Assembly (NCBI RefSeq): GCF_018455725.1
Contig: NZ_JAHCLR010000014.1
Coordinates: forward strand, 1-64,000
Reading direction: 5' to 3'
DNA from: Mycolicibacter acidiphilus
Lineage (GTDB): Bacteria; Actinomycetota; Actinomycetes; Mycobacteriales; Mycobacteriaceae
DNA: 64,000 nt
The notes under the pieces were generated by a model. It saw only the letters and a list, made by a program, of their open reading frames with translations, was not told the DNA's origin and ran no database searches. Positions 47,557-57,873 of this stretch are shown piece by piece; position 1 is the stretch's first letter; each line of letters starts with the position of its first letter. The position numbers and the translations under genes were made by a program.

Positions 47557-47700
47557 GTGGCCAAGGGCAAGCGGACCTTCCAGCCCAACAACCGGCGCCG
47601 GGCCCGGGTTCATGGATTCCGGTTGCGCATGCGCACGCGTGCCGGCCGCGCCATCGTCTCCGCCCGGCGGGGCAAGGGCCGGCGCTCGCTGACTGCCTGA
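47557..47700 (+). CDS. rpmH: 50S ribosomal protein L34
   Basis: A 47-residue basic protein starting [20 protein letters not shown] and ending GRRSLTA, clearly L34. GTG start with AAGGAGA 7 nt upstream. It begins the rpmH-rnpA-yidD-yidC-jag-rsmG-parA-parB series transcribed away from oriC. Confidence 0.98.
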   Translation: MAKGKRTFQPNNRRRARVHGFRLRMRTRAGRAIVSARRGKGRRSLTA

Positions 47701-47717
47701 GTACGGGCAGCACGCAG

Positions 47718-48080
47718 GTGCTTCCCGCGGAATACCGGATGCGCCACTCGGCCGAGTTCGGGCCGACGGTGCGGTACGGCCGACGGGCGGTGCAGGCCGA
47801 CATCGTGGTGCACGCGCGACCTGGCGGCGATGATGATCCCACAGCAACCCCCAAGGTTGGTTTGATCATCGCGAAGTCGGTCGGTGGCGCGGTGGACCGG
47901 CACCGGGTGGCACGGCGGCTGCGGCACGTCGCACGCGGACTGCTCTCTGAGCTGCGACCCGGCGAACACGTTGTGATCCGTGCGCTGCCCAGCAGCAACC
48001 TGGCTAGTTCCGAACAGCTGAGCCGACAACTGCGGGACGGACTGCATGCAGCGCACCGTCCGAGCGGATCGAGACGATGA
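47718..48080 (+). CDS. rnpA: Ribonuclease P protein component
   Basis: A 120-residue basic protein that assists the P RNA in trimming tRNA 5' ends. Family core: [17 protein letters not shown], then [24 protein letters not shown] (the RNR-type motif) and [13 protein letters not shown] 47718 ([11 protein letters not shown]) is the plausible start, 17 bp after rpmH; the ribosome site is weak. Overlaps yidD by 4 bp. Confidence 0.95.
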   Translation: MLPAEYRMRHSAEFGPTVRYGRRAVQADIVVHARPGGDDDPTATPKVGLIIAKSVGGAVDRHRVARRLRHVARGLLSELRPGEHVVIRALPSSNLASSEQLSRQLRDGLHAAHRPSGSRR

Positions 48081-48346
48081 TTGCGGTGGGCCGGCTCAAG
48101 ACCGCGCCGGTGCGAGCGGTGATCTACGTGATCCAGCTGTACCGGCACATGGTCTCCCCGCTGCGGTTGCCCAGCTGCCGATTCACCCCGACCTGCAGCC
48201 AGTACGCGGTGGACGCGCTGGGGGAGTACGGACTGATCAAGGGTTCCTGGCTGGCGATGGTGCGACTGGCGAAGTGCGGCCCGTGGCATCAGGGTGGCTG
48301 GGATCCGATACCGGACAAGCAACGGGAGAGTGAGTCGGTTGTTTAA
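48077..48346 (+). CDS. yidD: Membrane protein insertion efficiency factor YidD
   Basis: An 89-residue protein with an amphipathic N-terminal helix and the family motif [23 protein letters not shown], including three conserved Cys. It assists YidC insertion of membrane proteins. ATG overlaps the rnpA TGA; its end overlaps yidC by 17 bp. Confidence 0.95.
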   Translation: MIAVGRLKTAPVRAVIYVIQLYRHMVSPLRLPSCRFTPTCSQYAVDALGEYGLIKGSWLAMVRLAKCGPWHQGGWDPIPDKQRESESVV

Positions 48347-49427
48347 TTGGCACAGTCTGGACTGGGTCTACTATCCGGTGTCGGGCATTATGTGGTTGTG
48401 GTACAAGGCTTTTGCCCTTGTACTGGGACCCACGAACTTCTTCGCCTGGGCACTGTCGGTGATGTTCCTGGTGTTCACCCTGCGGGCGATCCTCTACAAG
48501 CCGTTCGTCAAGCAGATCCGCACGACCCGGCAGATGCAAGAACTGCAGCCGCAGATCAAGGCGCTGCAGAAGAAGTACGGCAAGGACCGCCAGCGGATGG
48601 CGCTCGAGATGCAGAAACTGCAGCGGGAGCACGGATTCAACCCGATCCTGGGTTGCCTGCCGATGCTCGCGCAGATCCCGGTGTTCCTCGGGCTGTACCA
48701 CGTGCTGCGCTCGTTCAACCGGACCAGCAGCGGCATCGGCCAGCTGGGGCTGTCGCCGGAGCAGAACCGGCAGTTGGGCAACTACTTCTTCACCGCCTCC
48801 GACGTCGGGAACTTCCTCGACGCCAACCTGTTCGGGGCACCGCTCGGCGCGACGATGATTCAGCGCACCGGTCTCGATGCCTTCACCGAGTTCAGCCGGC
48901 CGGCGGTGATCCTGGTCGGGGTGCCGTTGATGATCGCCGCGGGCATCGCGACCTACTTCAACAGCCGGGCGTCGGTGGCGCGGCAGAGTCCCGAAGCCGC
49001 GGCCAACCCGCAGACGGCGATGATGAACAAGCTGGCGCTGTACGTCTTCCCGCTCGGCGTCGTCGTCGGTGGGCCGTTCCTGCCGCTGGCGATCATCATC
49101 TACTGGTTCTCGAACAACATCTGGACGTTCGGACAGCAGCACTACGTCTTTGGCTTGATCGCCAAAGAGGAGGAAGCGAAGAAGGACGAGGCGCTGCGCC
49201 GGCGATCGGCGAACGCGCCCGCGCCGGGAGCCAAGCCCAAGCGGGTGGCCCGGCCCGAGACCGACGGGGATGGACCGGTCGTGGTCGACGCGGAGGATGC
49301 CGCTGACGTCACCGGATCGCGTGACGGAACTGCGGCCCGTGAGACCGCCAAACGCAATCCCGGCAAGCCCCCGGCCCGCGGTGGCCGACCGGGCGCCGGA
49401 TCCAAGCCGAAGAAGCGCAACCGGTAA
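48330..49427 (+). CDS. yidC: Membrane protein insertase YidC
   Basis: A 365-residue polytopic insertase of the Oxa1/Alb3/YidC family with five or six TM helices. Conserved stretches: [24 protein letters not shown] with the hydrophilic-groove Arg, the coiled cytoplasmic hairpin [39 protein letters not shown] and [16 protein letters not shown]. The C-terminal ~80 residues are a basic tail that may bind the ribosome. GTG 48330 aligns with the Mtb start (MSxLFxxxSLDxxYYPVS); a TTG three codons later has a better spaced GGGAGA. Confidence 0.96.
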   Translation: MSRLFNWHSLDWVYYPVSGIMWLWYKAFALVLGPTNFFAWALSVMFLVFTLRAILYKPFVKQIRTTRQMQELQPQIKALQKKYGKDRQRMALEMQKLQREHGFNPILGCLPMLAQIPVFLGLYHVLRSFNRTSSGIGQLGLSPEQNRQLGNYFFTASDVGNFLDANLFGAPLGATMIQRTGLDAFTEFSRPAVILVGVPLMIAAGIATYFNSRASVARQSPEAAANPQTAMMNKLALYVFPLGVVVGGPFLPLAIIIYWFSNNIWTFGQQHYVFGLIAKEEEAKKDEALRRRSANAPAPGAKPKRVARPETDGDGPVVVDAEDAADVTGSRDGTAARETAKRNPGKPPARGGRPGAGSKPKKRNR

Positions 49428-49481
49428 TCGGTTCGCGTCACAAGTCCAACCGGTGAGCAGCCGGCGACAGAGGGAGACGAC

Positions 49482-50045
49482 ATGACAGAGACGACGGGTT
49501 CAGCGACCGCCGACCACGAGGCCGAGGTGCGCGACGAGCAGGACGCGGAGGCGGGGCAGGCCGGTTCGGCCGGGCCGGATCTGGAGGATCGACTGGTCGC
49601 CGAGGGTGAGATCGCCGGCGACTACCTGGAGGAGTTGCTGGACCTGCTGGACTTCGACGGTGACATCGACCTGGACGTCGAGGGCCGGCGTGCGGTGGTC
49701 AGCATCGACGGCGGAAACGACCTGACGAAACTGGTCGGCCGCAAGGGTGAGGTGCTCGACGCACTGCAGGAGTTGACCCGGTTGGCCGTGCACCAGAAGA
49801 CCGGTGAGCGCAGCCGGCTGATGCTGGACATCGCCGGGTGGCGTCGGGGACGCCGGGAGGATCTGACTGCACTCGGAGACGAGGTGGCGCGGCGGGTGCT
49901 GGCCAGCGGTGAGGACGAGGAACTGTCCCCGATGAGCCCCTTCGAACGTAAGATCGTCCACGATGCGGTGGCCGCGGTTTCGGGTGTGCACAGCGAAAGC
50001 CTGGGTGTGGAGCCGTCGCGGCGCGTGGTGGTCCGGCCGGACTAG
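49482..50045 (+). CDS. jag: KH/R3H domain RNA-binding protein Jag (KhpB)
   Basis: A 187-residue protein, the same length as I recall for Mtb Rv3920c. An acidic N-terminal ~40 residues, a KH domain (VGRKGEVLDALQELTRLAVH) and a C-terminal R3H domain (SPFERKIVHDAV). It binds RNA and is linked with KhpA to cell elongation in other bacteria. Located directly after yidC, as in many Gram-positives. ATG with AGAGGGAGA upstream. Confidence 0.93.
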   Translation: MTETTGSATADHEAEVRDEQDAEAGQAGSAGPDLEDRLVAEGEIAGDYLEELLDLLDFDGDIDLDVEGRRAVVSIDGGNDLTKLVGRKGEVLDALQELTRLAVHQKTGERSRLMLDIAGWRRGRREDLTALGDEVARRVLASGEDEELSPMSPFERKIVHDAVAAVSGVHSESLGVEPSRRVVVRPD

Positions 50046-51819
<1,774 letters not shown>

Positions 51820-51823
<4 letters not shown>

Positions 51824-52836
51824 CTGGACCGTCACGCAGGAAAGGCGGCCTGGGCCGGGGGTTGGCGTCGCTGATCCCGACCGGGCCGGACGACGGCTCG
51901 CCCGACGGCGACCGCGCCGCCTCCCTCGGGCCGCGGATGGGCGCTGCCGCCGCTGACGTCGTGCTGGGCGGCCGAACCGTCGCACCGCCGGCCGAACCGG
52001 TGGGTGAGATCGGGGCGGTCTATCAGGAGATCGACCCGGCCGCGATCGAGCCGAACCCGCGTCAGCCCCGACAGGTCTTCGACGACGAGGCGCTGAACGA
52101 ACTGGTGCACTCGATCCGGGAGTTCGGCCTGATGCAGCCGATCGTCGTCCGGGCGCTGCCGGAGCCCGCACCGGGCGGTCCGCGCTACCAGTTGGTGATG
52201 GGGGAGCGGCGCTGGCGGGCAGCCCAGCGGGCCGGCCTGGCCGAGATCCCGGCGATCGTCCGGGAGACCGAGGACGACAACCTGCTGCGGGATGCACTGC
52301 TGGAGAACATCCACCGGGTGCAACTGAACCCCTTGGAAGAGGCGGCCGCCTACCAGCAACTGCTGGACGAGTTCGGGGTCACCCACGATGAACTGGCCAC
52401 CCGGATCGGCCGGTCCCGTCCGCTGGTGACCAACATGATCCGGCTGCTGCGCCTGCCGATCGCGGTGCAGCGGCGGGTGGCGGCCGGCGTCCTGTCGGCC
52501 GGCCATGCCCGGGCCCTGCTGTCGCTGGAGGCCGGGGCGGAAGCCCAGGAGGAACTGGCGGCCCGGATCGTCGCGGAAGGCCTCTCGGTGCGGGCCACCG
52601 AGGAGGCGGTCACCCTCGCCAACCGGGACGGCACCGGACCCACCCCGGCGCCGCCGCGACGCCGGCCGATCCAGATGCCGGGCCTGCAGGACGTGGCCGA
52701 GCGCCTGTCGACGGCGTTCGACACCCGGGTGACGGTCAGCGTCGGCAAGCGCAAGGGCAAGATCGTGGTGGAATTCGGCTCGGTGGACGACCTGCAGCGG
52801 ATCGTGGAGCTGATGAACTCGGCGCGCGGGGAGTAG
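51820..52836 (+). CDS. parB: Chromosome partitioning CTPase ParB
   Basis: A 338-residue parS-binding CTP clamp. The N-terminal ParA-activating peptide ([14 protein letters not shown]) and the CTP-binding box G128-E-R-R-W-R-A134 are intact, as are the helix-turn-helix ([25 protein letters not shown]) and the C-terminal dimerisation domain. GGGGAGGGGAGAG precedes the ATG, which overlaps the parA stop. Confidence 0.96.
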
Positions 52837-52865
52837 TAACGTCACGGCGCGAAATTCCGACGAGC

Positions 52866-52896
52866 AATGGCACGCGGCCATTACGTCACAGTGACG
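52866..52896. repeat. Two inverted repeats downstream of parB
   Basis: AATGGC-ACGCG-GCCATT (52866-52882) and CGTCACAGTGACG (52884-52896, 6-bp arms around A) are adjacent, 30-60 bp after the parB stop. They may form the operon terminator or be an operator for the next gene 185 bp away. Confidence 0.45.
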
Positions 52897-53080
52897 AAGC
52901 AGCGTCGCCGGGACGTCGATCGAAGTGAAATCGCTTGCGCGCCAATCGGTTTCGATACAGTGATGCCGAATGACCGCGACTCAAGTCGCATGACGGCGGA
53001 TCGTTGGCATCCGGCGGCGTAACCCTCCTATTCTGAAAGGGCTGCCTTCGTCGGCAGTGCCGCGCTACACCGGGAGATCA

Positions 53081-53839
53081 GTGTCCGTCCGAATCGCACC
53101 GCTGCTACTCGAAGGATTCGAGCAGCTTCCCAAGCACGCACGCCGCTGCGTGTTCTGGGAGGTGGATCCGGCGACCCTCGGCGGCGACGGTCAACTCTGG
53201 GATCCGGAATTCGAGAAGGAAGCCTGGCTCTCCATGGTGCTGCTGGAGTGGGGGTGCTGCGGCCAGGTCGCCCTGCCGGCCACCCCGCACGACAGCACGG
53301 CCGACGTCCCGTGCCTGGGCTACGTGCTGTACGCCCCGCCTCGTGCGGTCCCGCGCGCGCACCTGTTCCCGACCGCCCCGGTCTCCGCCGACGCGGTGCT
53401 GCTCACCTCGATGGGCGTCGAACCGGGCCCGCTCGCCGATGAGCTGCCGCGAGACCTAATCGCCCGCGCCGTCGACGAACTGGTCCGCCGCGGCGTGCGG
53501 GCGCTGGAGGCGTTCGGCCGGACCGCCGCGGTCAGCGCGCTGCTCGACACCCCCGGCGCCGAACCGGAGCTGGCACCGGTGCTGGAGGCGATGGGGGGTT
53601 GCTCGGTCGAACACTGCGTGATCGACGCGGACTTCCTCACCGACGTCGGATTCACCGTGGTGGCACCGCATCCGTACTTTCCACGGCTGCGACTGGAATT
53701 GGACAAGGGGCTGGGCTGGAAGGCCGAAGTCGAGGCCGCGCTGGAGCGACTGTTGGACAGCACCCGATTGCCGCAACCGGTCGGCGCCGGCACCACGGTG
53801 CTGCTGGCCTCGGCGCAGCATCGCCGCCGGCACCGATAG
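53081..53839 (+). CDS. GNAT-acetyltransferase-like protein (Rv3916c-like)
   Basis: A 252-residue cytoplasmic protein between parB and cwlM, in the position of Mtb Rv3916c. The core has segments compatible with a GNAT fold (VPCLGYVLYAPP, then DLIARAVDELVRRGVRALEAFG), but the acetyl-CoA P-loop is not obvious. Several Cys (in RRCVFWE, GCCGQV, GGCSVEHC) are notable. GTG 53081 with GGGAGA 3 nt upstream gives MSVRIAPLLLEGF; an ATG-less extension upstream lacks support. Convergent with cwlM, stops 1 bp apart. Confidence 0.72.
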   Translation: MSVRIAPLLLEGFEQLPKHARRCVFWEVDPATLGGDGQLWDPEFEKEAWLSMVLLEWGCCGQVALPATPHDSTADVPCLGYVLYAPPRAVPRAHLFPTAPVSADAVLLTSMGVEPGPLADELPRDLIARAVDELVRRGVRALEAFGRTAAVSALLDTPGAEPELAPVLEAMGGCSVEHCVIDADFLTDVGFTVVAPHPYFPRLRLELDKGLGWKAEVEAALERLLDSTRLPQPVGAGTTVLLASAQHRRRHR

Positions 53840-53840
53840 C

Positions 53841-55046
53841 TCAGCTGGAGCGTTCCGCAGCCAGTTCGTGGGCGAGCAGTTCGGCGAAGGTGAACGTGCC
53901 GGTTGGGCGGTCGTTCTTGCCCAGCAGGTACAGCCGTTTCACCGCGGCGAGAATCCCCTCGGCGATGGCATCCCGGGTCAACGGATCCGTCAGCAGCGCC
54001 CGGTCCCGGGGGCTGCTGATGTAGCCGACGTCGACCTCGACGGTGGGCATGCGGGTCAACCGCAGCAGATCCCAGGTTCGGCCGTGCGCCCGACAGTCCT
54101 GTAATCCGGTGCGGGCCATAACTTCCCGCTGGATGAAGTCGGCCAGGTTGCGGCCGATGGTGGAGACCGAGCCGTGCGAGTTACCGAAGTGGAAGGACGC
54201 CACCCCGCTCGCGGCCGGACTGGCATGGGTGGCGCAGCGCAAGCTGATCATCAGATCCGCACCGACGGCGTTGGCCGTGGCGGCCCGCTCCGCGTCGGTT
54301 GCGCCCTGCCCGTGCGGCCGGGACAGGAACGTCTCCATGCCGATCGCCGACATCCGGCCTTCCAGCCGACTTGCCAAGTCCCACAGGATGTCCGCTTCGC
54401 TGATCGGCCCGGAACCGGTCTGGATGATGGCCCCGGTGTCGGCGCCGCCGCGGCCCGGGTCGATCACGATCCGTTTGCCGGACAACTTCGGCCCCGACCG
54501 GCGCACCAGCTCCTCCTCGCGGATGGCATGCGGCGAACCGCCACTCACCCGGGAGGCGAGAAAAGCCAACGAGCGCAACGTCTCCGGACCGCACACCCCG
54601 TCGGCGTTGAGCCCGTACTCCCGCTGGTAGGACAGCAGGGCGTTGTGCGTCTGGATGCCGAAATAGCCGTCGACGAGGCCGGTGTAGAAACCCAGATCCT
54701 GCAACCGGGCCTGCAGGGTGGCGACGTCGTCGCCGTACATCGGCGCCCCGAACTGATGGTTGAGGATCCGCGCCCCGAGTCGGTAGGACGCCTCCTTCAA
54801 TGCGCGGTTGGTGGCTTCACCGAGGATTCCGTCGACCAGCAGGCCGCGCTGCTGCTGGAATGCGCGCACCGCCCGGTCGAGGTCGTCGTCGAACAGGTCG
54901 GGTGCGACGAATTTGCCGGTGCTCAGATCCGCGTCCGGACTGTCCACCAGTCCCAGGGCCGCCAGTGCCGCGCGAACCTCGATGACGGCACTGCTGCGGT
55001 CACCGCGACGCAGCGCGTCCTGCGCGCCGCGAGGCCGACCCGACAT
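53841..55046 (-). CDS. cwlM: Peptidoglycan synthesis regulator CwlM (pseudo-amidase)
   Basis: A 401-residue cytoplasmic regulator. It has two PG-binding-1 domains (about 15-90 and 100-168) and an amidase-3 fold (190-372). Two of the usual zinc ligands are replaced: Arg199 (IDPGRGG, normally His) and Arg270 (ISLRCATH, normally His); Glu217 is kept. So it should not cut peptidoglycan. The tail has T382-G-T384-F-T386, the phosphorylation region known in Mtb. PknB-phosphorylated CwlM activates MurA and binds FhaA; the unphosphorylated form associates with MurJ (established in related species). The ATG context CCCTCC...CAT gives GGAGGG upstream. Confidence 0.95.
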   Translation of the reverse strand: MSGRPRGAQDALRRGDRSSAVIEVRAALAALGLVDSPDADLSTGKFVAPDLFDDDLDRAVRAFQQQRGLLVDGILGEATNRALKEASYRLGARILNHQFGAPMYGDDVATLQARLQDLGFYTGLVDGYFGIQTHNALLSYQREYGLNADGVCGPETLRSLAFLASRVSGGSPHAIREEELVRRSGPKLSGKRIVIDPGRGGADTGAIIQTGSGPISEADILWDLASRLEGRMSAIGMETFLSRPHGQGATDAERAATANAVGADLMISLRCATHASPAASGVASFHFGNSHGSVSTIGRNLADFIQREVMARTGLQDCRAHGRTWDLLRLTRMPTVEVDVGYISSPRDRALLTDPLTRDAIAEGILAAVKRLYLLGKNDRPTGTFTFAELLAHELAAERSS

Positions 55047-55112
55047 TACACAGCCCTCCGATGATCGTTGCTGCCAGCGAAGAACCCGGATCTTGCCAGC
55101 AGATTAGGCAGC

Positions 55113-55142
55113 ATTGTCTCAGACCCAGGCCGATTTCCTCAA
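55113..55142 (-). promoter_or_regulatory. Weak promoter candidate for cwlM
   Basis: TTGAGG (55137-55142) and GACAAT (55113-55118) are 18 bp apart on the minus strand, about 67 bp before the cwlM ATG, in the 191-bp spacer after trxC. Confidence 0.3.
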
Positions 55143-55237
55143 AAACCGTCGGGCCCGTTGCGGCGCCGGTCGCCCCGGCACCGAGAAACACGCTGGTCGT
55201 CGCCGAACCGGGTTCCCACCGGCCCGTCGACTGCTGA

Positions 55238-55576
55238 TCAGTCCAGCTCGGCCAGTTCACGCAACAGCGCGGCCTTGCCCTTCGCACCCACGATCCGTTT
55301 CACCGGCTGACCGTCCTTGAACAGGATCAACGTCGGTATCGACACCACGTTGAAGTCGCGCGCGGTCGCCGGGTTGGCGTCCACGTCGAGCTTGGCGACG
55401 GTGAGGCGACCGGCCTGTTCGCCGGCGATCTCGTCGAGGACCGGCGCCACCATGCGGCACGGCCCGCACCAGGTCGCCCAGAAGTCCACCAGCACCGGGG
55501 TGCTGCTGGCCAGGACGTCGGCGGCGAACGTGGCGTCGGAGACGGTCACCGGTGCGCCGGTGCTGCTGTCGCTCAT
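55238..55576 (-). CDS. trxC: Thioredoxin TrxC
   Basis: A 112-residue thioredoxin with the active site W37-C-G-P-C41 and cis-Pro in SIPTLILF. It reduces protein disulphides using TrxB. Its ATG overlaps the trxB TGA by 4 bp, so reductase and thioredoxin are made together. Confidence 0.96.
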   Translation of the reverse strand: MSDSSTGAPVTVSDATFAADVLASSTPVLVDFWATWCGPCRMVAPVLDEIAGEQAGRLTVAKLDVDANPATARDFNVVSIPTLILFKDGQPVKRIVGAKGKAALLRELAELD

Positions 55577-56559
55577 CGGGGTGCTCCAATCAGGGTGTCT
55601 TCGGTGATCTCGGGGGCCTCGGCGAGCCACCGCTCGGCGTCGATGGCGGCGGCGCAACCGGTGCCCGCCGCGGTGATCGCCTGCCGGTAGGTCCGGTCGA
55701 CCAGGTCGCCGGCGGCGAACACACCGTCCAGGGAGGTGCGGGCGCTCGACGGCTGCACCAGCACGTAACCGTCCGCGTCGACGTCCAGCACATCGCGGAC
55801 CAGCTCCGATCGCGGGTCGTGGCCGATCGCGACGAACACCCCGGTGACCGGCAGGGTGCTCTCCTCGCCGGTGACGGTGTCGCGCACCCGGAGGCCGTTC
55901 ACGGTGCCGCCGTCGCCCTGCACCTCGACCGGCACGGCGTTGGTCAGGAAGCGGATCTTGTCGTTCTCCCGGGCCCGGTTGAGCATGATCTTGGAGGCCC
56001 GGAACTCCTCCCGGCGGTGCACCAGCGTGACGCTGCGGGCGAACCGGGTGAGGAAGGTCGCCTCCTCCATCGCCGAGTCGCCGCCGCCGATCACCGCGAT
56101 GTCCTGGTCCCGGAAGAAGAAGCCGTCGCAGGTCGCGCACGAGCTCACGCCGCGGCCCAGCAGTTCCTGCTCGCCGGGGATGTGCAGGTAGCGGGCCGCC
56201 GCGCCCATGGCCAGGATCACCGCCCGGGCCCGATGGGTCTCGCCCTCGGCCGTGGTCACCGACTTCACCGGACCGGTCAGCGACACCGACTCGACGTCCT
56301 CCATCCGCAGGTCGGCGCCGAACCGCAGCGCCTGCTCGCGCATCTCGTCCATCAGCTCCGGCCCCATGATGCCGTTGCGGAAGCCGGGGAAGTTCTCCAC
56401 CTCGGTGGTCGTCATCAGCGCCCCGCCGAACGAGGTTCCCTCGAACACCAGCGGCGACAGCTGTGCGCGGGCCGCGTAGATCGCGGCCGTGTAGCCGGCC
56501 GGTCCGGAACCGATGATGATCACATCGTGGACGACCGGTGTCTCGGAGTTCGAGGTCAT
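55573..56559 (-). CDS. trxB: Thioredoxin reductase TrxB
   Basis: A 328-residue FAD/NADPH enzyme of the bacterial low-Mr type. FAD-binding GSGPAG at residues 17-22, the redox pair C141-A-T-C144, NADPH site [10 protein letters not shown], and C-terminal FAD motif [13 protein letters not shown] 56559 has GGAAAGG 6 nt upstream. Mtb equivalent trxB2 is in the same order with sigM and rsmA; redox control by SigM is plausible. Confidence 0.96.
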   Translation of the reverse strand: MTSNSETPVVHDVIIIGSGPAGYTAAIYAARAQLSPLVFEGTSFGGALMTTTEVENFPGFRNGIMGPELMDEMREQALRFGADLRMEDVESVSLTGPVKSVTTAEGETHRARAVILAMGAAARYLHIPGEQELLGRGVSSCATCDGFFFRDQDIAVIGGGDSAMEEATFLTRFARSVTLVHRREEFRASKIMLNRARENDKIRFLTNAVPVEVQGDGGTVNGLRVRDTVTGEESTLPVTGVFVAIGHDPRSELVRDVLDVDADGYVLVQPSSARTSLDGVFAAGDLVDRTYRQAITAAGTGCAAAIDAERWLAEAPEITEDTLIGAPR

Positions 56560-56634
56560 TGCGGGCCTTTCCGCTCGGGTCGTGGCTACAGGGGCTACCA
56601 ACGTCAGCGTAGGCGGCGCTGTTCCGCCGGACCG

Positions 56635-57192
56635 TTACGGGCGGGCCACGCTGGTGTTCACCAGCAGCCCGGTGTCGGCGGAACTGCACTGCGGTGCCAC
56701 CGCCAGCGCGATCACGGTGCGGGCGGAGTCGCCGGGCAGCAGCAGCAGGATAGCGGGTCGGCCGTGCACCTCGATCGGCTGCGCGCCCAGCACCCGCGTC
56801 GCCGCCGGATAACCCAGGCCGGCCAGGCAGGAGGCGCGGCGCCCCGGCGCGGCCAGCGCCCCGAAGTCGGGGTCACGGTCCAGCAGGGCCAGGACCTCCG
56901 GGTCGCTGAGCGGCAGCACCGCGGGCGGCTCACCGGTCACCGTGATGGCGTCCACGGTGCGCGGGCCGCTGGCGGTGGGTCCCGGATCCCGGATCAGCGC
57001 CGTCGTGCCGATCGCCACCGCGATCACCGTCGCGGCGATCCCCACCCCGGCGGCCGTCCGGCGGCTCGGGCGCGGCAGCGGCCGGCTGGAATGTGCGGGA
57101 CGGGCGGCGCGCACCGGGTGCACCGGCGTGTCCTCCGGGTCCGTACCCGCATCCATCAGCGTCCGTCGTTTCCGCCCGCCGCGGGCCGTCAT
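56635..57192 (-). CDS. rsmA: Anti-sigma-M factor homologue, short N-terminus (RsmA-like)
   Basis: A 185-residue membrane protein: a ~46-residue basic, disordered cytoplasmic part, one TM (47-67) and an extracytoplasmic domain containing RRASCLAGLGYPA, VLGAQPIEVHGRPA and APQCSSADTGLLVNT. The external domain is like that of the sigM-linked Mtb Rv3912 (RsmA). That protein, as I recall, is ~254 residues with a ~100-residue cytoplasmic sigma-binding domain, which is not found here in any frame after the sigM stop. ATGA overlap with sigM. It may not sequester SigM. Confidence 0.7.
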   Translation of the reverse strand: MTARGGRKRRTLMDAGTDPEDTPVHPVRAARPAHSSRPLPRPSRRTAAGVGIAATVIAVAIGTTALIRDPGPTASGPRTVDAITVTGEPPAVLPLSDPEVLALLDRDPDFGALAAPGRRASCLAGLGYPAATRVLGAQPIEVHGRPAILLLLPGDSARTVIALAVAPQCSSADTGLLVNTSVARP

Positions 57193-57803
57193 GCGCAGTC
57201 GTCGATCCGACCGTCCCGTGCCGCCAAGGGTATCCGGCCGGCAGGGGCTGCGCCGGGTGCCGGGGAGCCGTCGGCGAACTGGCCGAGCAGCACCGCGAGC
57301 CGGGCCCGGCCGCGGGCGCACCGGCTCTTGACCGTGCCCTCGGCGACGCCGATGGCACGCGCCGCGTCGGCGATCGAGTAACCCCGCAGGTCGACGGCGA
57401 CTACTGCGGTGCGCTGCTCGACCGGCAGCCGCCGCAGCGCGTCGCGGACCGCCAGCGCGGCCTCCACGGCGGCGGTGTGGTCGCCGTCGGAGACCCGGTC
57501 GCACAGCGGCTCGGTGGCCTGAATCATGCTCTGGCGCAACCGATCCATGCTGGCGTTGACGACGATCCGGTGCAGCCAGCTGCTGACGGCGCAGTGGTAC
57601 CGGAACCCGCCGGCGAAGCGATGCGCCGACAGCATCGCCTCCTGCAGCGCGTCGTCGGCGTCCTCCCGGCAGCGGCTGGCGCGCCGGGCCACCCGGTGCA
57701 GATGCCGGCGATGGCGGTGGAACAACTCCTCGAACGCGTAGCGGTCGCCGGCGACGTGCGCGGCGAGCAGTTCGTCGTCGCTGCGGGTGTACTGGCTGCC
57801 CAT
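57189..57803 (-). CDS. sigM: ECF RNA polymerase sigma factor SigM
   Basis: A 204-residue ECF sigma factor. Region 2 (about 25-92) includes ELFHRHRRHLHRVARR and DADDALQEAMLSAHR. Region 4 (about 118-170) has LRRLPVEQRTAVVAVDLRGYSIADAARAIGVAEGTVKSR. The ~30-residue tail after region 4 is Gly/Ala/Pro-rich and ends RIDDCA. In Mtb SigM acts at later growth and controls surface and ESX-related genes. Overlaps the anti-sigma homologue gene. Confidence 0.93.
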   Translation of the reverse strand: MGSQYTRSDDELLAAHVAGDRYAFEELFHRHRRHLHRVARRASRCREDADDALQEAMLSAHRFAGGFRYHCAVSSWLHRIVVNASMDRLRQSMIQATEPLCDRVSDGDHTAAVEAALAVRDALRRLPVEQRTAVVAVDLRGYSIADAARAIGVAEGTVKSRCARGRARLAVLLGQFADGSPAPGAAPAGRIPLAARDGRIDDCA

Positions 57804-57815
57804 GCGCGGACAGTA

Positions 57816-57832
57816 ATCAGGATGCGCCTGAT
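57816..57832. repeat. Inverted repeat just upstream of sigM
   Basis: ATCAGG-ATGCG-CCTGAT: perfect 6-bp arms, 13 bp from the sigM ATG in the 70-bp spacer between murJ and sigM. Operator or murJ terminator. Confidence 0.5.
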
Positions 57833-57873
57833 CGGCACTTCACCCGTGCACAGGGCTGCGGATCAGACTTTGA

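Noticed and set aside
57150-57192. Frameshift separating a sigma-binding domain from the rsmA gene
   Set aside because: The preceding DNA codes for SigM in its own frame to a normal end; no domain-like residues are left in the other frames, so domain loss rather than a frameshift is preferred.
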